From positions 1 to 5,074 of the forward strand of contig QILY01000037.1 of NCBI GenBank assembly GCA_003232155.1: a stretch of DNA of 5,074 bases, given 5' to 3'. Positions 1-5,007 of the stretch are shown one piece after another. Every line of letters begins with the position of its first letter. The stretch's first letter is position 1. Below the pieces are notes generated by a model that saw nothing but the letters and a program-made list of their open reading frames with translations, ran no database searches and was not told the DNA's origin. A program made the translations under genes and the position numbers. The DNA is from Maribacter sp. (lineage in GTDB: Bacteria > Bacteroidota > Bacteroidia > Flavobacteriales > Flavobacteriaceae).

Positions 1-52
1 TTTACACGGCTTCTGAAAAATCACTATTAATCGAACTCAGGTTTAAAACAAA

Positions 53-85
53 AATCCATCGAGCTAAAAATAAGACCGATGGATT
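53..85 (-). terminator. Intrinsic terminator downstream of sucD
   Basis: Read on the minus strand, a perfect 9-bp stem (AATCCATCG pairing with CGATGGATT) encloses a 15-nt loop and is followed at once by a T-rich stretch (TTTGTTTT). It begins 43 nt after the sucD stop codon, where a transcription terminator is expected. The stem is only moderately GC-rich and the loop is long, so its strength is uncertain. The position, perfect pairing and T tract together make a Rho-independent terminator the best reading. Confidence 0.7.
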
Positions 86-128
86 GATTTATATAATTAT
101 TGGATAAACTTTAACACAAGTCTTAAAA

Positions 129-1001
129 TTATGCCATTACTTCTTTGACTTTTTTTCCGATCTCAGCAGGGGAATCCACTACATGAATTCCACATTCGCT
201 CATAATCCGTTTTTTGGCTTGCGCCGTATCATCGCTACCACCAACAATAGCACCGGCATGCCCCATTGTTCTTCCAGCAGGAGCTGTTTCACCCGCAATA
301 AATCCTACTACAGGCTTTTTGCTTCCACTTTTTTGATACCATTTTGCGGCATCAGCTTCCAATTGCCCTCCAATTTCACCAATCATTACAACACACTCGG
401 TTTCTGGGTCATTAATCAATAACTCAATGGCTTCTTTTGTAGTTGTTCCTATAATTGGGTCTCCACCAATACCTATAGCTGTTGTAATACCCAGACCTTG
501 ACGCACTACCTGATCAGCAGCTTCATAAGTTAAGGTTCCTGATTTTGAAACAATACCTACATTCCCTTTTTTGAAAACAAAACCTGGCATAATACCTACT
601 TTGGCTTCTTCGGGGGTAATTACCCCAGGGCAATTAGGGCCTATCAACCTACAATCTTTATCTTTTATATAATGGGCAACTTTTACCATATCGGCCACAG
701 GAATACCTTCGGTAATAGTAATAATAACTTTTATACCCGCATTGGCAGCTTCCATTATAGCATCTGCTGCAAAAGCTGGCGGAACAAATATAATAGTAGT
801 ATCGGCACCTACTTTTTCAACAGCTTCAACAACAGTATTAAAAACAGGTCTTCCTAGATGTTCTTGACCTCCTTTTCCTGGAGTTACGCCACCCACAACA
901 TTAGTACCATATTCGATCATTTGTTCGGCATGGAAAGTTCCTTCGCTACCTGTAAAGCCCTGTACTATAATTTTGGAATCTTTATTAACTAAAACGCTCA
1001 T
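129..1001 (-). CDS. sucD: Succinyl-CoA synthetase (ligase), alpha subunit
   Basis: This 290-residue protein is full length for the family. It is the alpha subunit of succinyl-CoA ligase, a cytoplasmic TCA-cycle enzyme that interconverts succinyl-CoA and succinate with substrate-level formation of ATP or GTP. The N-terminal CoA-binding Rossmann domain shows GFTGSEGTFH at residues 15-24. GPNCPGVITP at 121-130 and SKSGTLTYE at 152-160 are family signatures. The phosphorylated active-site histidine is His248 in GHAGAIVGG (E. coli His246 by alignment), and IGEIGG around Glu209 matches the conserved glutamate near it. The ATG start gives the standard N-terminus, and I see no Shine-Dalgarno sequence, as is common in Bacteroidota. 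The beta subunit gene sucC is not in this window. A promoter at 1028-1035 and a terminator at 53-85 suggest that sucD is monocistronic. The identification is secure. Confidence 0.97.
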   Translation of the reverse strand: MSVLVNKDSKIIVQGFTGSEGTFHAEQMIEYGTNVVGGVTPGKGGQEHLGRPVFNTVVEAVEKVGADTTIIFVPPAFAADAIMEAANAGIKVIITITEGIPVADMVKVAHYIKDKDCRLIGPNCPGVITPEEAKVGIMPGFVFKKGNVGIVSKSGTLTYEAADQVVRQGLGITTAIGIGGDPIIGTTTKEAIELLINDPETECVVMIGEIGGQLEADAAKWYQKSGSKKPVVGFIAGETAPAGRTMGHAGAIVGGSDDTAQAKKRIMSECGIHVVDSPAEIGKKVKEVMA

Positions 1002-1027
1002 TATTATCTAGTTTATTTTTTGCTGCA

Positions 1028-1035
1028 CAAAAGTA
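1028..1035 (-). promoter_or_regulatory. Bacteroidota-type -7 promoter element of sucD
   Basis: The minus-strand sequence TACTTTTG matches the Bacteroidota/Flavobacterium -7 consensus TAnnTTTG exactly. It ends 26 nt upstream of the sucD ATG, which would leave a short leader of about 20 nt. The upstream element is less clear. A TTTTG lies only 12 nt further upstream (plus-strand 1048-1052), closer than the usual 17-23 nt, and nothing at the normal distance is a clean TTG. The call therefore rests on the -7 match and its position just before a start codon and just after a hairpin. Confidence 0.55.
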
Positions 1036-1081
1036 TAGGTTTGAAAACAAAATGTGAAGTAATCTTGTGCATATTATTTAT

Positions 1082-1178
1082 TGAACCCGTTTAAACTTTT
1101 TGTTTGGAACCGAAAATATTCGCTTTTGCAGGTACCTGCCTGCCGTCAGGCAGGAAAGAAAAAATTTAAACGAGTTCA
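1082..1178 (-). terminator. Long interrupted hairpin at the end of the LpxD-like gene (possible terminator)
   Basis: Arms 1082-1095 and 1165-1178 pair at 13 of 14 positions. After a one-base mismatch the pairing continues for 5 bp (1097-1101 with 1159-1163), and after another mismatch for 3 bp (1103-1105 with 1155-1157). The 49-nt apex (1106-1154) contains the separate GC-rich palindrome listed next. The 1165-1178 arm includes the TGA stop codon (1178-1176) of the upstream gene. The structure sits between that gene and the sucD promoter, so a terminator or 3'-end stabilising role is plausible. On the minus strand no T tract follows the hairpin, so it is not a textbook intrinsic terminator. 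A T-rich run follows on the plus strand, but no plus-strand gene needs it. Confidence 0.45.
1128..1154. repeat. GC-rich REP-like palindromic element
   Basis: This is a short GC-rich island in AT-rich intergenic DNA, made of two overlapping palindromes. GCAGGTACCTGC (1128-1139) is a perfect 12-bp palindrome. The arms CCTGCCTG (1135-1142) and CAGGCAGG (1147-1154) pair perfectly around a CCGT loop. Palindromes of this CCTGCCTG/CAGGCAGG type are familiar to me as dispersed intergenic repeats in Bacteroidota genomes, and spurious ORFs through them yield peptides such as PACRQAG. Whether this one belongs to a family mobilised by a REP-associated (RAYT) transposase cannot be decided from one copy. 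Confidence 0.6.
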
Positions 1179-2117
1179 TTTTTCTATTTTTTTTAGCATT
1201 GCTATAATTTCAGGGATTTTTCTGATCGATGCTATTTCTTTATACTTGGCACGAAAATCATCTGCTGGAATTCCAAAATAACTTTTACCGCCTTCTAATG
1301 TTTTACTAACTCCTGCTTTGGCTGAAATAACTGCTTTTTTTCCAATTGTAATACCGCTTGTAACACCTACTTGCCCCCAAATAGTTACTTCATCTTCTAC
1401 AACAACACAACCAGCAATACCTGTTTGTGAAGCAATTAAACATTTTTCGCCAATAATGGTATCATGTCCAATTTGCACCTGGTTATCAAGCTTAGCGCCC
1501 TTCTTTATAGTAGTATCGCCAGTTACACCCTTGTCTATAGTACAAAGTGCTCCAATATCAACATTGTCCTCAATTACGACACGGCCTCCTGAAATTAATT
1601 TATCATACCCTTCAGGTCTGTTCTTATAATAAAAAGCATCTGACCCCAAAACCGTACCGGCATGAATGGTCACATTATCGCCAATTATACAATGGTCATA
1701 TATAGATACATTTGAATGAATTAAACAATTATCACCTATAACCACATTATTTCCTATATATGTATTTGGTTGTATTACAGTATTCTGACCTACTTTAGCC
1801 GAGGTTGAAATTAGGTTTTTTGATTTTTCAAAAGGTTTAAAAAATTGTGTCAAAATATTAAAATCCCTAAAAGGGTCATCAGAAACCAATAGTGCCTTCC
1901 CTTCAGGGCAATCTACTTTTTTATTGATTAATACTACTGTAGCTTTACAGTTCAAAGCTTTGTCATAGTATTTAGGATGGTCTACAAAAACAATATCTCC
2001 ATGATTTACAACATGAATTTCGTTCATTCCTAAAACAGGAAAATCATCAGGGCCTACATAATCGCAACTAATAATAGTTGATATCTGTTTTAATGAATAG
2101 GAATTTGGGAATTTCAA
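1176..2117 (-). CDS. LpxD-like UDP-3-O-acylglucosamine N-acyltransferase paralogue
   Basis: This 313-residue protein has LpxD architecture. An N-terminal uridine-binding domain (about 1-100) contains GDIVFVDHPKYYDKAL, in which Phe44 and Tyr50 match the uracil-stacking pair of LpxD. A left-handed beta-helix of hexapeptide repeats follows (about 105-275), then a C-terminal helical tail (about 287-313). LpxD transfers an (R)-3-hydroxyacyl chain from ACP to UDP-3-O-acyl-glucosamine, the third step of lipid A synthesis. QIGHD keeps the general-base histidine (His218, E. coli His239) and KLDN keeps Asp211-Asn212. However, the AGH motif that carries the second conserved histidine (E. coli His276) reads TSG, GSDGFGF reads GSDAFYY, and IAHN reads IGHD. 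A separate lpxD lies at the right edge, so this is a diverged second copy whose substrate may differ. The start is TTG. The nearest upstream in-frame stop is four codons before it, no ATG occurs before Met31, and the TTG start gives the family-typical MKFPNSYSLKQI opening. The gene follows efp by 66 nt. Confidence 0.87.
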   Translation of the reverse strand: MKFPNSYSLKQISTIISCDYVGPDDFPVLGMNEIHVVNHGDIVFVDHPKYYDKALNCKATVVLINKKVDCPEGKALLVSDDPFRDFNILTQFFKPFEKSKNLISTSAKVGQNTVIQPNTYIGNNVVIGDNCLIHSNVSIYDHCIIGDNVTIHAGTVLGSDAFYYKNRPEGYDKLISGGRVVIEDNVDIGALCTIDKGVTGDTTIKKGAKLDNQVQIGHDTIIGEKCLIASQTGIAGCVVVEDEVTIWGQVGVTSGITIGKKAVISAKAGVSKTLEGGKSYFGIPADDFRAKYKEIASIRKIPEIIAMLKKIEK

Positions 2118-2151
2118 TTTATAAGGGGTTTAGGGTTATATTATTTTGCTA

Positions 2152-2178
2152 AGTATCTGTTAAGAAATAACTGATACT
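2152..2178 (-). other. Stem-loop in the spacer between efp and the LpxD-like gene
   Basis: The arms AGTATCTGTTA (2152-2162) and TAACTGATACT (2168-2178) pair at 10 of 11 positions around a 5-nt loop. The structure starts 5 nt after the efp stop codon. It is AT-rich and no T run follows on the minus strand, so a strong intrinsic terminator is unlikely. A weak attenuator, an RNA-processing site or 3'-end protection of the efp message are possible. I see no TAnnTTTG promoter element in this 66-nt spacer, which favours read-through into the next gene. Confidence 0.4.
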
Positions 2179-2183
2179 GAGTA

Positions 2184-2750
2184 TTACTCCTTAACTCTTT
2201 CCATATAAGCGCCCTTTTCCGTGTCCACTTTTATCTTATCCCCTTCATTAATAAAAAGTGGCACATTTACCTCTGCTCCTGTTTCTACTTTTGCAGGTTT
2301 AGTAGCATTGGTTGCTGTATTCCCTTTTACTCCCGGCTCTGTATATATTACTTCTAAAACAACACTGGCAGGCATTTCAACTGACAAAGGCATACTATCT
2401 TCAGTATTGGTCATAATCTTTACAACCGTTCCTTCCTTTAACAATCCCGGAGCATCCAATGAACCTTCTTGCAATGTAATTTGATTGTAATCATCTGTAT
2501 TCATAAAGTGATATGTCTCCCCTTCTTGGTAAAGAAATTGATACGAACGCGTTTCTACACGTACATCTTCAATTTTATGACCGGCAGAAAAAGTATTATC
2601 AAGTACTTTTCCTGTAGAAACGCTTCTTAGTTTTGTACGCACAAAAGCAGGCCCTTTACCTGGTTTTACATGCAAGAACTCAATAATTTTATAAATATCA
2701 TTATTATATTTAATACACAATCCTTTTCTAATATCTGATGTTGATGCCAT
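2184..2750 (-). CDS. efp: Translation elongation factor P
   Basis: This 188-residue protein has the standard EF-P length. EF-P binds stalled ribosomes between the P and E sites and stimulates peptide-bond formation at consecutive prolines. The three domains are in order: a KOW-like N-terminal domain (about 1-65), a central OB-type domain (about 66-128) and a C-terminal OB-type domain (about 129-188). The domain I loop that reaches the peptidyl-transferase centre is VKPGKGPAF, with Lys32 at its tip where E. coli carries the beta-lysylated Lys34. KPAKVETGAEVNVPLFINEG at 151-170 fits the EF-P signature. The proline after PGKG differs from the E. coli loop (see findings). The ATG start is preceded by an A-rich stretch without a Shine-Dalgarno sequence. 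The gene sits between lpxA and an lpxD paralogue with spacers of 67 and 66 nt. I found no promoter of its own, so co-transcription with the lipid A genes is likely but unproven. No epmA-type modification gene is visible here. Confidence 0.96.
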   Translation of the reverse strand: MASTSDIRKGLCIKYNNDIYKIIEFLHVKPGKGPAFVRTKLRSVSTGKVLDNTFSAGHKIEDVRVETRSYQFLYQEGETYHFMNTDDYNQITLQEGSLDAPGLLKEGTVVKIMTNTEDSMPLSVEMPASVVLEVIYTEPGVKGNTATNATKPAKVETGAEVNVPLFINEGDKIKVDTEKGAYMERVKE

Positions 2751-2771
2751 TTTTAGTTCTTAGTTTATCAG

Positions 2772-2802
2772 TATTGGCAGATAGCGTTCCTATAAGCCAA
2801 TA
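2772..2802 (-). other. Stem-loop in the spacer between lpxA and efp
   Basis: TATTGGC (2772-2778) pairs perfectly with GCCAATA (2796-2802). Inside a 2x2 internal loop, ATAG (2781-2784) pairs with CTAT (2790-2793) around a 5-nt CGTTC loop. This 31-nt structure fills nearly half of the spacer and ends 21 nt before the efp ATG. On the minus strand it is followed by CTGATAAACTAAG rather than a T tract, so it is not a typical terminator. A role in RNA processing or in setting efp expression apart from lpxA is an inference only. Confidence 0.45.
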
Positions 2803-2817
2803 TGTTTTAATTATAAA

Positions 2818-3603
2818 TTAGCTTGCACTGAAATATCCTTTCATAATTCCCCGTTGGGAATCTCTTATAAATTGTAATATTTCATCTCTTTCAGGAGTAG
2901 CTTCCATTTCTGCCTCAATAATCTGAACAGCCTGAGAGTTATTGTAGTTTTTTTGATATAAGATTCTATAGATATTTTGTATCTCTCTAATTTTATCTGA
3001 TTCAAAACCTCTTCTACGCAATCCAACTGAATTTATACCAACATAAGAAAGTGGTTCTCTAGCTGCTTTCACAAATGGAGGAACATCTTTACGAACTAAT
3101 GAGCCCCCAGTAACAAAAGCATGTTGCCCAACTGATACAAATTGGTGAACAGCTACCAGACCGGCCAGAATTACATTATCGCCTATAGTAACATGCCCCG
3201 CCAATGTAGAGTTATTCGAAAAAATACAATTATCACCCACAAAACAGTCATGGGCTACGTGGCAGTATGCCATAATCAGGCAATTTTTACCAATGACCGT
3301 TTTCATTCTATCTGATGTGCCTTTATGTATTGTTGCACATTCTCTTATGGTAGTATTATTACCAATGGTCACTATAGTTTCTTCGCCATTATACTTTAAA
3401 TCTTGGGGAGGGGCAGAAATGACGGCGCCTGGAAAAATATTACAATTTTTACCTATTCGGGCACCTTCCATAATAGTGACACTAGAACCTATCCAGGTTC
3501 CATCACCTATAGTTACGTTATTATGTATTGTGGTAAAAGGTTCTACAACAACATTTTTTGCGATTTTTGCCTCTGGATGGATATAAGCAAGGGGTTGGTT
3601 CAT
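2818..3603 (-). CDS. lpxA: UDP-N-acetylglucosamine O-acyltransferase (LpxA)
   Basis: This 261-residue protein matches the family length. LpxA is cytoplasmic and carries out the first step of lipid A synthesis, moving an (R)-3-hydroxyacyl chain from ACP to the 3-OH of UDP-GlcNAc. Residues 1 to about 185 form hexapeptide repeats of a left-handed beta-helix trimer. HVAHDC at 115-120 holds the general base His118 (E. coli His125). His137 (AGHVTI) and His153 (AVHQF) match E. coli His144 and His160. GLRRRGF at 194-200 begins the C-terminal helical domain. Gly166 aligns with E. coli Gly173, the position that sets acyl-chain length, so a long acyl substrate is plausible. The ATG directly follows the TAG stop of lpxC-fabZ with no gap. 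An AAGGA 6 nt upstream supports this start and suggests translational coupling. UDP-GlcNAc acyltransferase is favoured over LpxD because there is no N-terminal uridine-binding domain. Confidence 0.96.
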   Translation of the reverse strand: MNQPLAYIHPEAKIAKNVVVEPFTTIHNNVTIGDGTWIGSSVTIMEGARIGKNCNIFPGAVISAPPQDLKYNGEETIVTIGNNTTIRECATIHKGTSDRMKTVIGKNCLIMAYCHVAHDCFVGDNCIFSNNSTLAGHVTIGDNVILAGLVAVHQFVSVGQHAFVTGGSLVRKDVPPFVKAAREPLSYVGINSVGLRRRGFESDKIREIQNIYRILYQKNYNNSQAVQIIEAEMEATPERDEILQFIRDSQRGIMKGYFSAS

Positions 3604-5007
3604 CTAATTTCCTTTTACTTTGGTTATTTGCGCCATAATTTCTGCCTCAGAAACCAATTTTCCATTGGCATATGCTTTGGCGTACATTTGACAGATCCCC
3701 CTTCGAATGGGTGACATCAAATCTAATCTGAAAATAAGTGTATCTCCAGGAACTACCTGCTGCTTATATTTAACATTGTCTATTTTAAGTAAATACGTCA
3801 AATAATTTTCAGGATCTGGAACCGTGTTCAAAACTAATATTCCACCTGTTTGTGCCATTGCCTCTAACTGCAATACCCCCGGCATTACTGGTGCTCCAGG
3901 AAAATGACCTACAAAAAAAGGTTCGTTCATAGTAACGTTCTTAAGCCCTATTACATGGGTTTTGGAAAGTTCTAATATCTGATCTACCAATAAAAATGGA
4001 GGTCTGTGGGGCAACATATCCATAATCTGAATAACATTCATAAGAGGGGGTTGATTCAAATCAATATTAGGAACATTATTTCTTCGCTCTGTTTTAATTA
4101 TTTTAGAAAGTTTCTTTGCGAATTGAGTGTTTACAAAGTGTCCGGGTTTATGAGCAATTACCTTACCTTTAATACGAGTTCCTACAAGTGCCAAATCTCC
4201 TATAACATCCAGTAATTTATGCCTTGCAGCTTCATTAGGCTGATGTAAGGTCAAATTATCTAAAATACCGTTAGGCTTTATAGAAAGCTTTTCTTTATTA
4301 AAAGCTTTCGCTAATTTCTTCATAGTACTATCAGATATCTCTTTATCTACGTATACTATTGCATTATTGAGATCACCTCCTTTAATCAATCCATGCTCAA
4401 GTAATGTTTCTAATTCATGTAAGAAACTAAAAGTTCTGGCATCTGCCACTTCTGTTTTAAAATCAGATATATTTTCTAAAGTGGCATTTTGAGTTCCTAA
4501 AACTTTGGTCCCAAAATCAACCATTGTAGTTACTTGGTATGTATCTGAAGGAATAATAGTAATCTCACTTCCCGTTTCATCATCTTTATAGCTGATAACA
4601 TCTTTGATGACATATACATTTCTGTCCGCCTTTTGTTCAACAGTACCTACTTTTTCCAAAGCTTCGACAAAGTATTTTGCAGAACCATCCATTATTGGTA
4701 GCTCAGGCGCATCTAATTCTATTAAAACATTGTCTATCTCCAAACCAACCAAAGCTGCAAGTACATGTTCTGAAGTTTGGATCTTAACCCCATTTTTTTC
4801 AAGGTTAGTTCCTCGCTGGGTGTTTACCACATAATTAGCATCTGCTTCTATAATTGGTCCACCTTCTAAATCTAATCTTTTAAATTTGTAACCATGATTT
4901 TCAGGAGCAGCTACAAATTTAATGGTGACGTTCTCGCCTGTATGCAAGCCAACTCCCTTAAGAATGACCTCTTTCGCTATAGTTCTTTGTTTATTTTTTG
5001 TTGTCAC
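3604..5007 (-). CDS. lpxC/fabZ: Bifunctional UDP-3-O-acyl-GlcNAc deacetylase / 3-hydroxyacyl-ACP dehydratase (LpxC-FabZ fusion)
   Basis: This 467-residue protein is a two-domain fusion typical of Bacteroidota. Residues 1 to about 310 are LpxC, the zinc amidase of the committed lipid A step. EH in TSEHVLAAL supplies Glu80 and zinc ligand His81, and HKLLDVIGDL supplies zinc ligands His263 and Asp267 plus Asp271. His290 in HKPGH matches catalytic His265 of E. coli, and ARTFSF at 190-195 is the conserved substrate-loop segment. After a short linker, residues about 322-467 are FabZ, the hot-dog-fold dehydratase of fatty-acid elongation. LPHRPPFLLVD lies at 332-342, and GHFPGAPVMPGVLQLEAMAQ at 367-386 has catalytic His368 and Glu382. 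All key residues are present, so both activities are expected. FabZ consumes the 3-hydroxyacyl-ACP that LpxA and LpxD use, so the fusion sits at a branch point between membrane phospholipid and lipid A. The start is GTG, inside the end of lpxD (17-nt overlap), and gives the expected family N-terminus. No in-frame ATG is nearby. Confidence 0.97.
   Translation of the reverse strand: MTTKNKQRTIAKEVILKGVGLHTGENVTIKFVAAPENHGYKFKRLDLEGGPIIEADANYVVNTQRGTNLEKNGVKIQTSEHVLAALVGLEIDNVLIELDAPELPIMDGSAKYFVEALEKVGTVEQKADRNVYVIKDVISYKDDETGSEITIIPSDTYQVTTMVDFGTKVLGTQNATLENISDFKTEVADARTFSFLHELETLLEHGLIKGGDLNNAIVYVDKEISDSTMKKLAKAFNKEKLSIKPNGILDNLTLHQPNEAARHKLLDVIGDLALVGTRIKGKVIAHKPGHFVNTQFAKKLSKIIKTERRNNVPNIDLNQPPLMNVIQIMDMLPHRPPFLLVDQILELSKTHVIGLKNVTMNEPFFVGHFPGAPVMPGVLQLEAMAQTGGILVLNTVPDPENYLTYLLKIDNVKYKQQVVPGDTLIFRLDLMSPIRRGICQMYAKAYANGKLVSEAEIMAQITKVKGN
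3610..3614 (-). promoter_or_regulatory. Shine-Dalgarno-like site for lpxA
   Basis: The minus-strand AAGGA lies inside the last codons of lpxC-fabZ, 6 nt before the lpxA ATG. It is the clearest Shine-Dalgarno-like sequence among the starts in this window. The other starts have A-rich leaders or none. With the stop-start abutment TAGATG, it supports efficient re-initiation of ribosomes finishing lpxC-fabZ. Confidence 0.45.
4283..4309. repeat. Perfect 10-bp inverted repeat inside the lpxC domain
   Basis: GAAAGCTTTT (4283-4292) and AAAAGCTTTC (4300-4309) are exact reverse complements around a 7-nt loop. The repeat encodes about residues 234-242 of LpxC (KAFNKEKLS). The pairing is directly visible, but any function as an RNA hairpin is unknown. 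Lysine-rich coding in AT-rich DNA could produce it by chance. Confidence 0.5.

Noticed and set aside
33..47. GAACTCAGGTTTAAA near the left edge resembles the hairpin arm GAACTCGTTTAAA at the end of the LpxD-like gene.
   Set aside because: The match is short, AT-rich and needs a 2-nt gap. It could be chance, and there is too little flanking sequence to call a repeat.
1..52. A possible start of another gene or promoter beyond the sucD terminator.
   Set aside because: The 52 nt show no convincing open frame with family features and no TAnnTTTG element, so nothing can be supported.
183..857. Plus-strand open frames opposite sucD.
   Set aside because: They lie entirely antisense to a full-length, motif-complete sucD, and their translations show no recognisable domain.
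1081..1281. A 66-codon plus-strand open frame through the palindrome, encoding the PACRQAG peptide.
   Set aside because: It starts with TTG, is read through a palindromic repeat and then runs antisense inside the LpxD-like gene. It shows no protein-family character, and peptides like this arise as artefacts of the repeat.
2184..3603. The idea that efp sits in this operon because the neighbouring genes need it for proline pairs (APP in LpxA, PP in FabZ and SucD).
   Set aside because: Single PP pairs are common in most proteins, and there are no runs of three prolines here. The co-location gives no real support for a dedicated link.
3293..3714. Overlapping plus-strand open frames opposite lpxA and the end of lpxC-fabZ.
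   Set aside because: They are antisense shadows of strongly conserved enzymes with all motifs on the minus strand. The hexapeptide-repeat coding pattern tends to leave the opposite strand open.
3829..3836. A minus-strand TAGTTTTG matching the TAnnTTTG promoter box within the FabZ domain, and a similar TAAATTTG at 4914-4921.
   Set aside because: The four-letter-plus-TA pattern is expected several times by chance in 5 kb of AT-rich DNA. Both lie inside coding sequence, far from any gene start.
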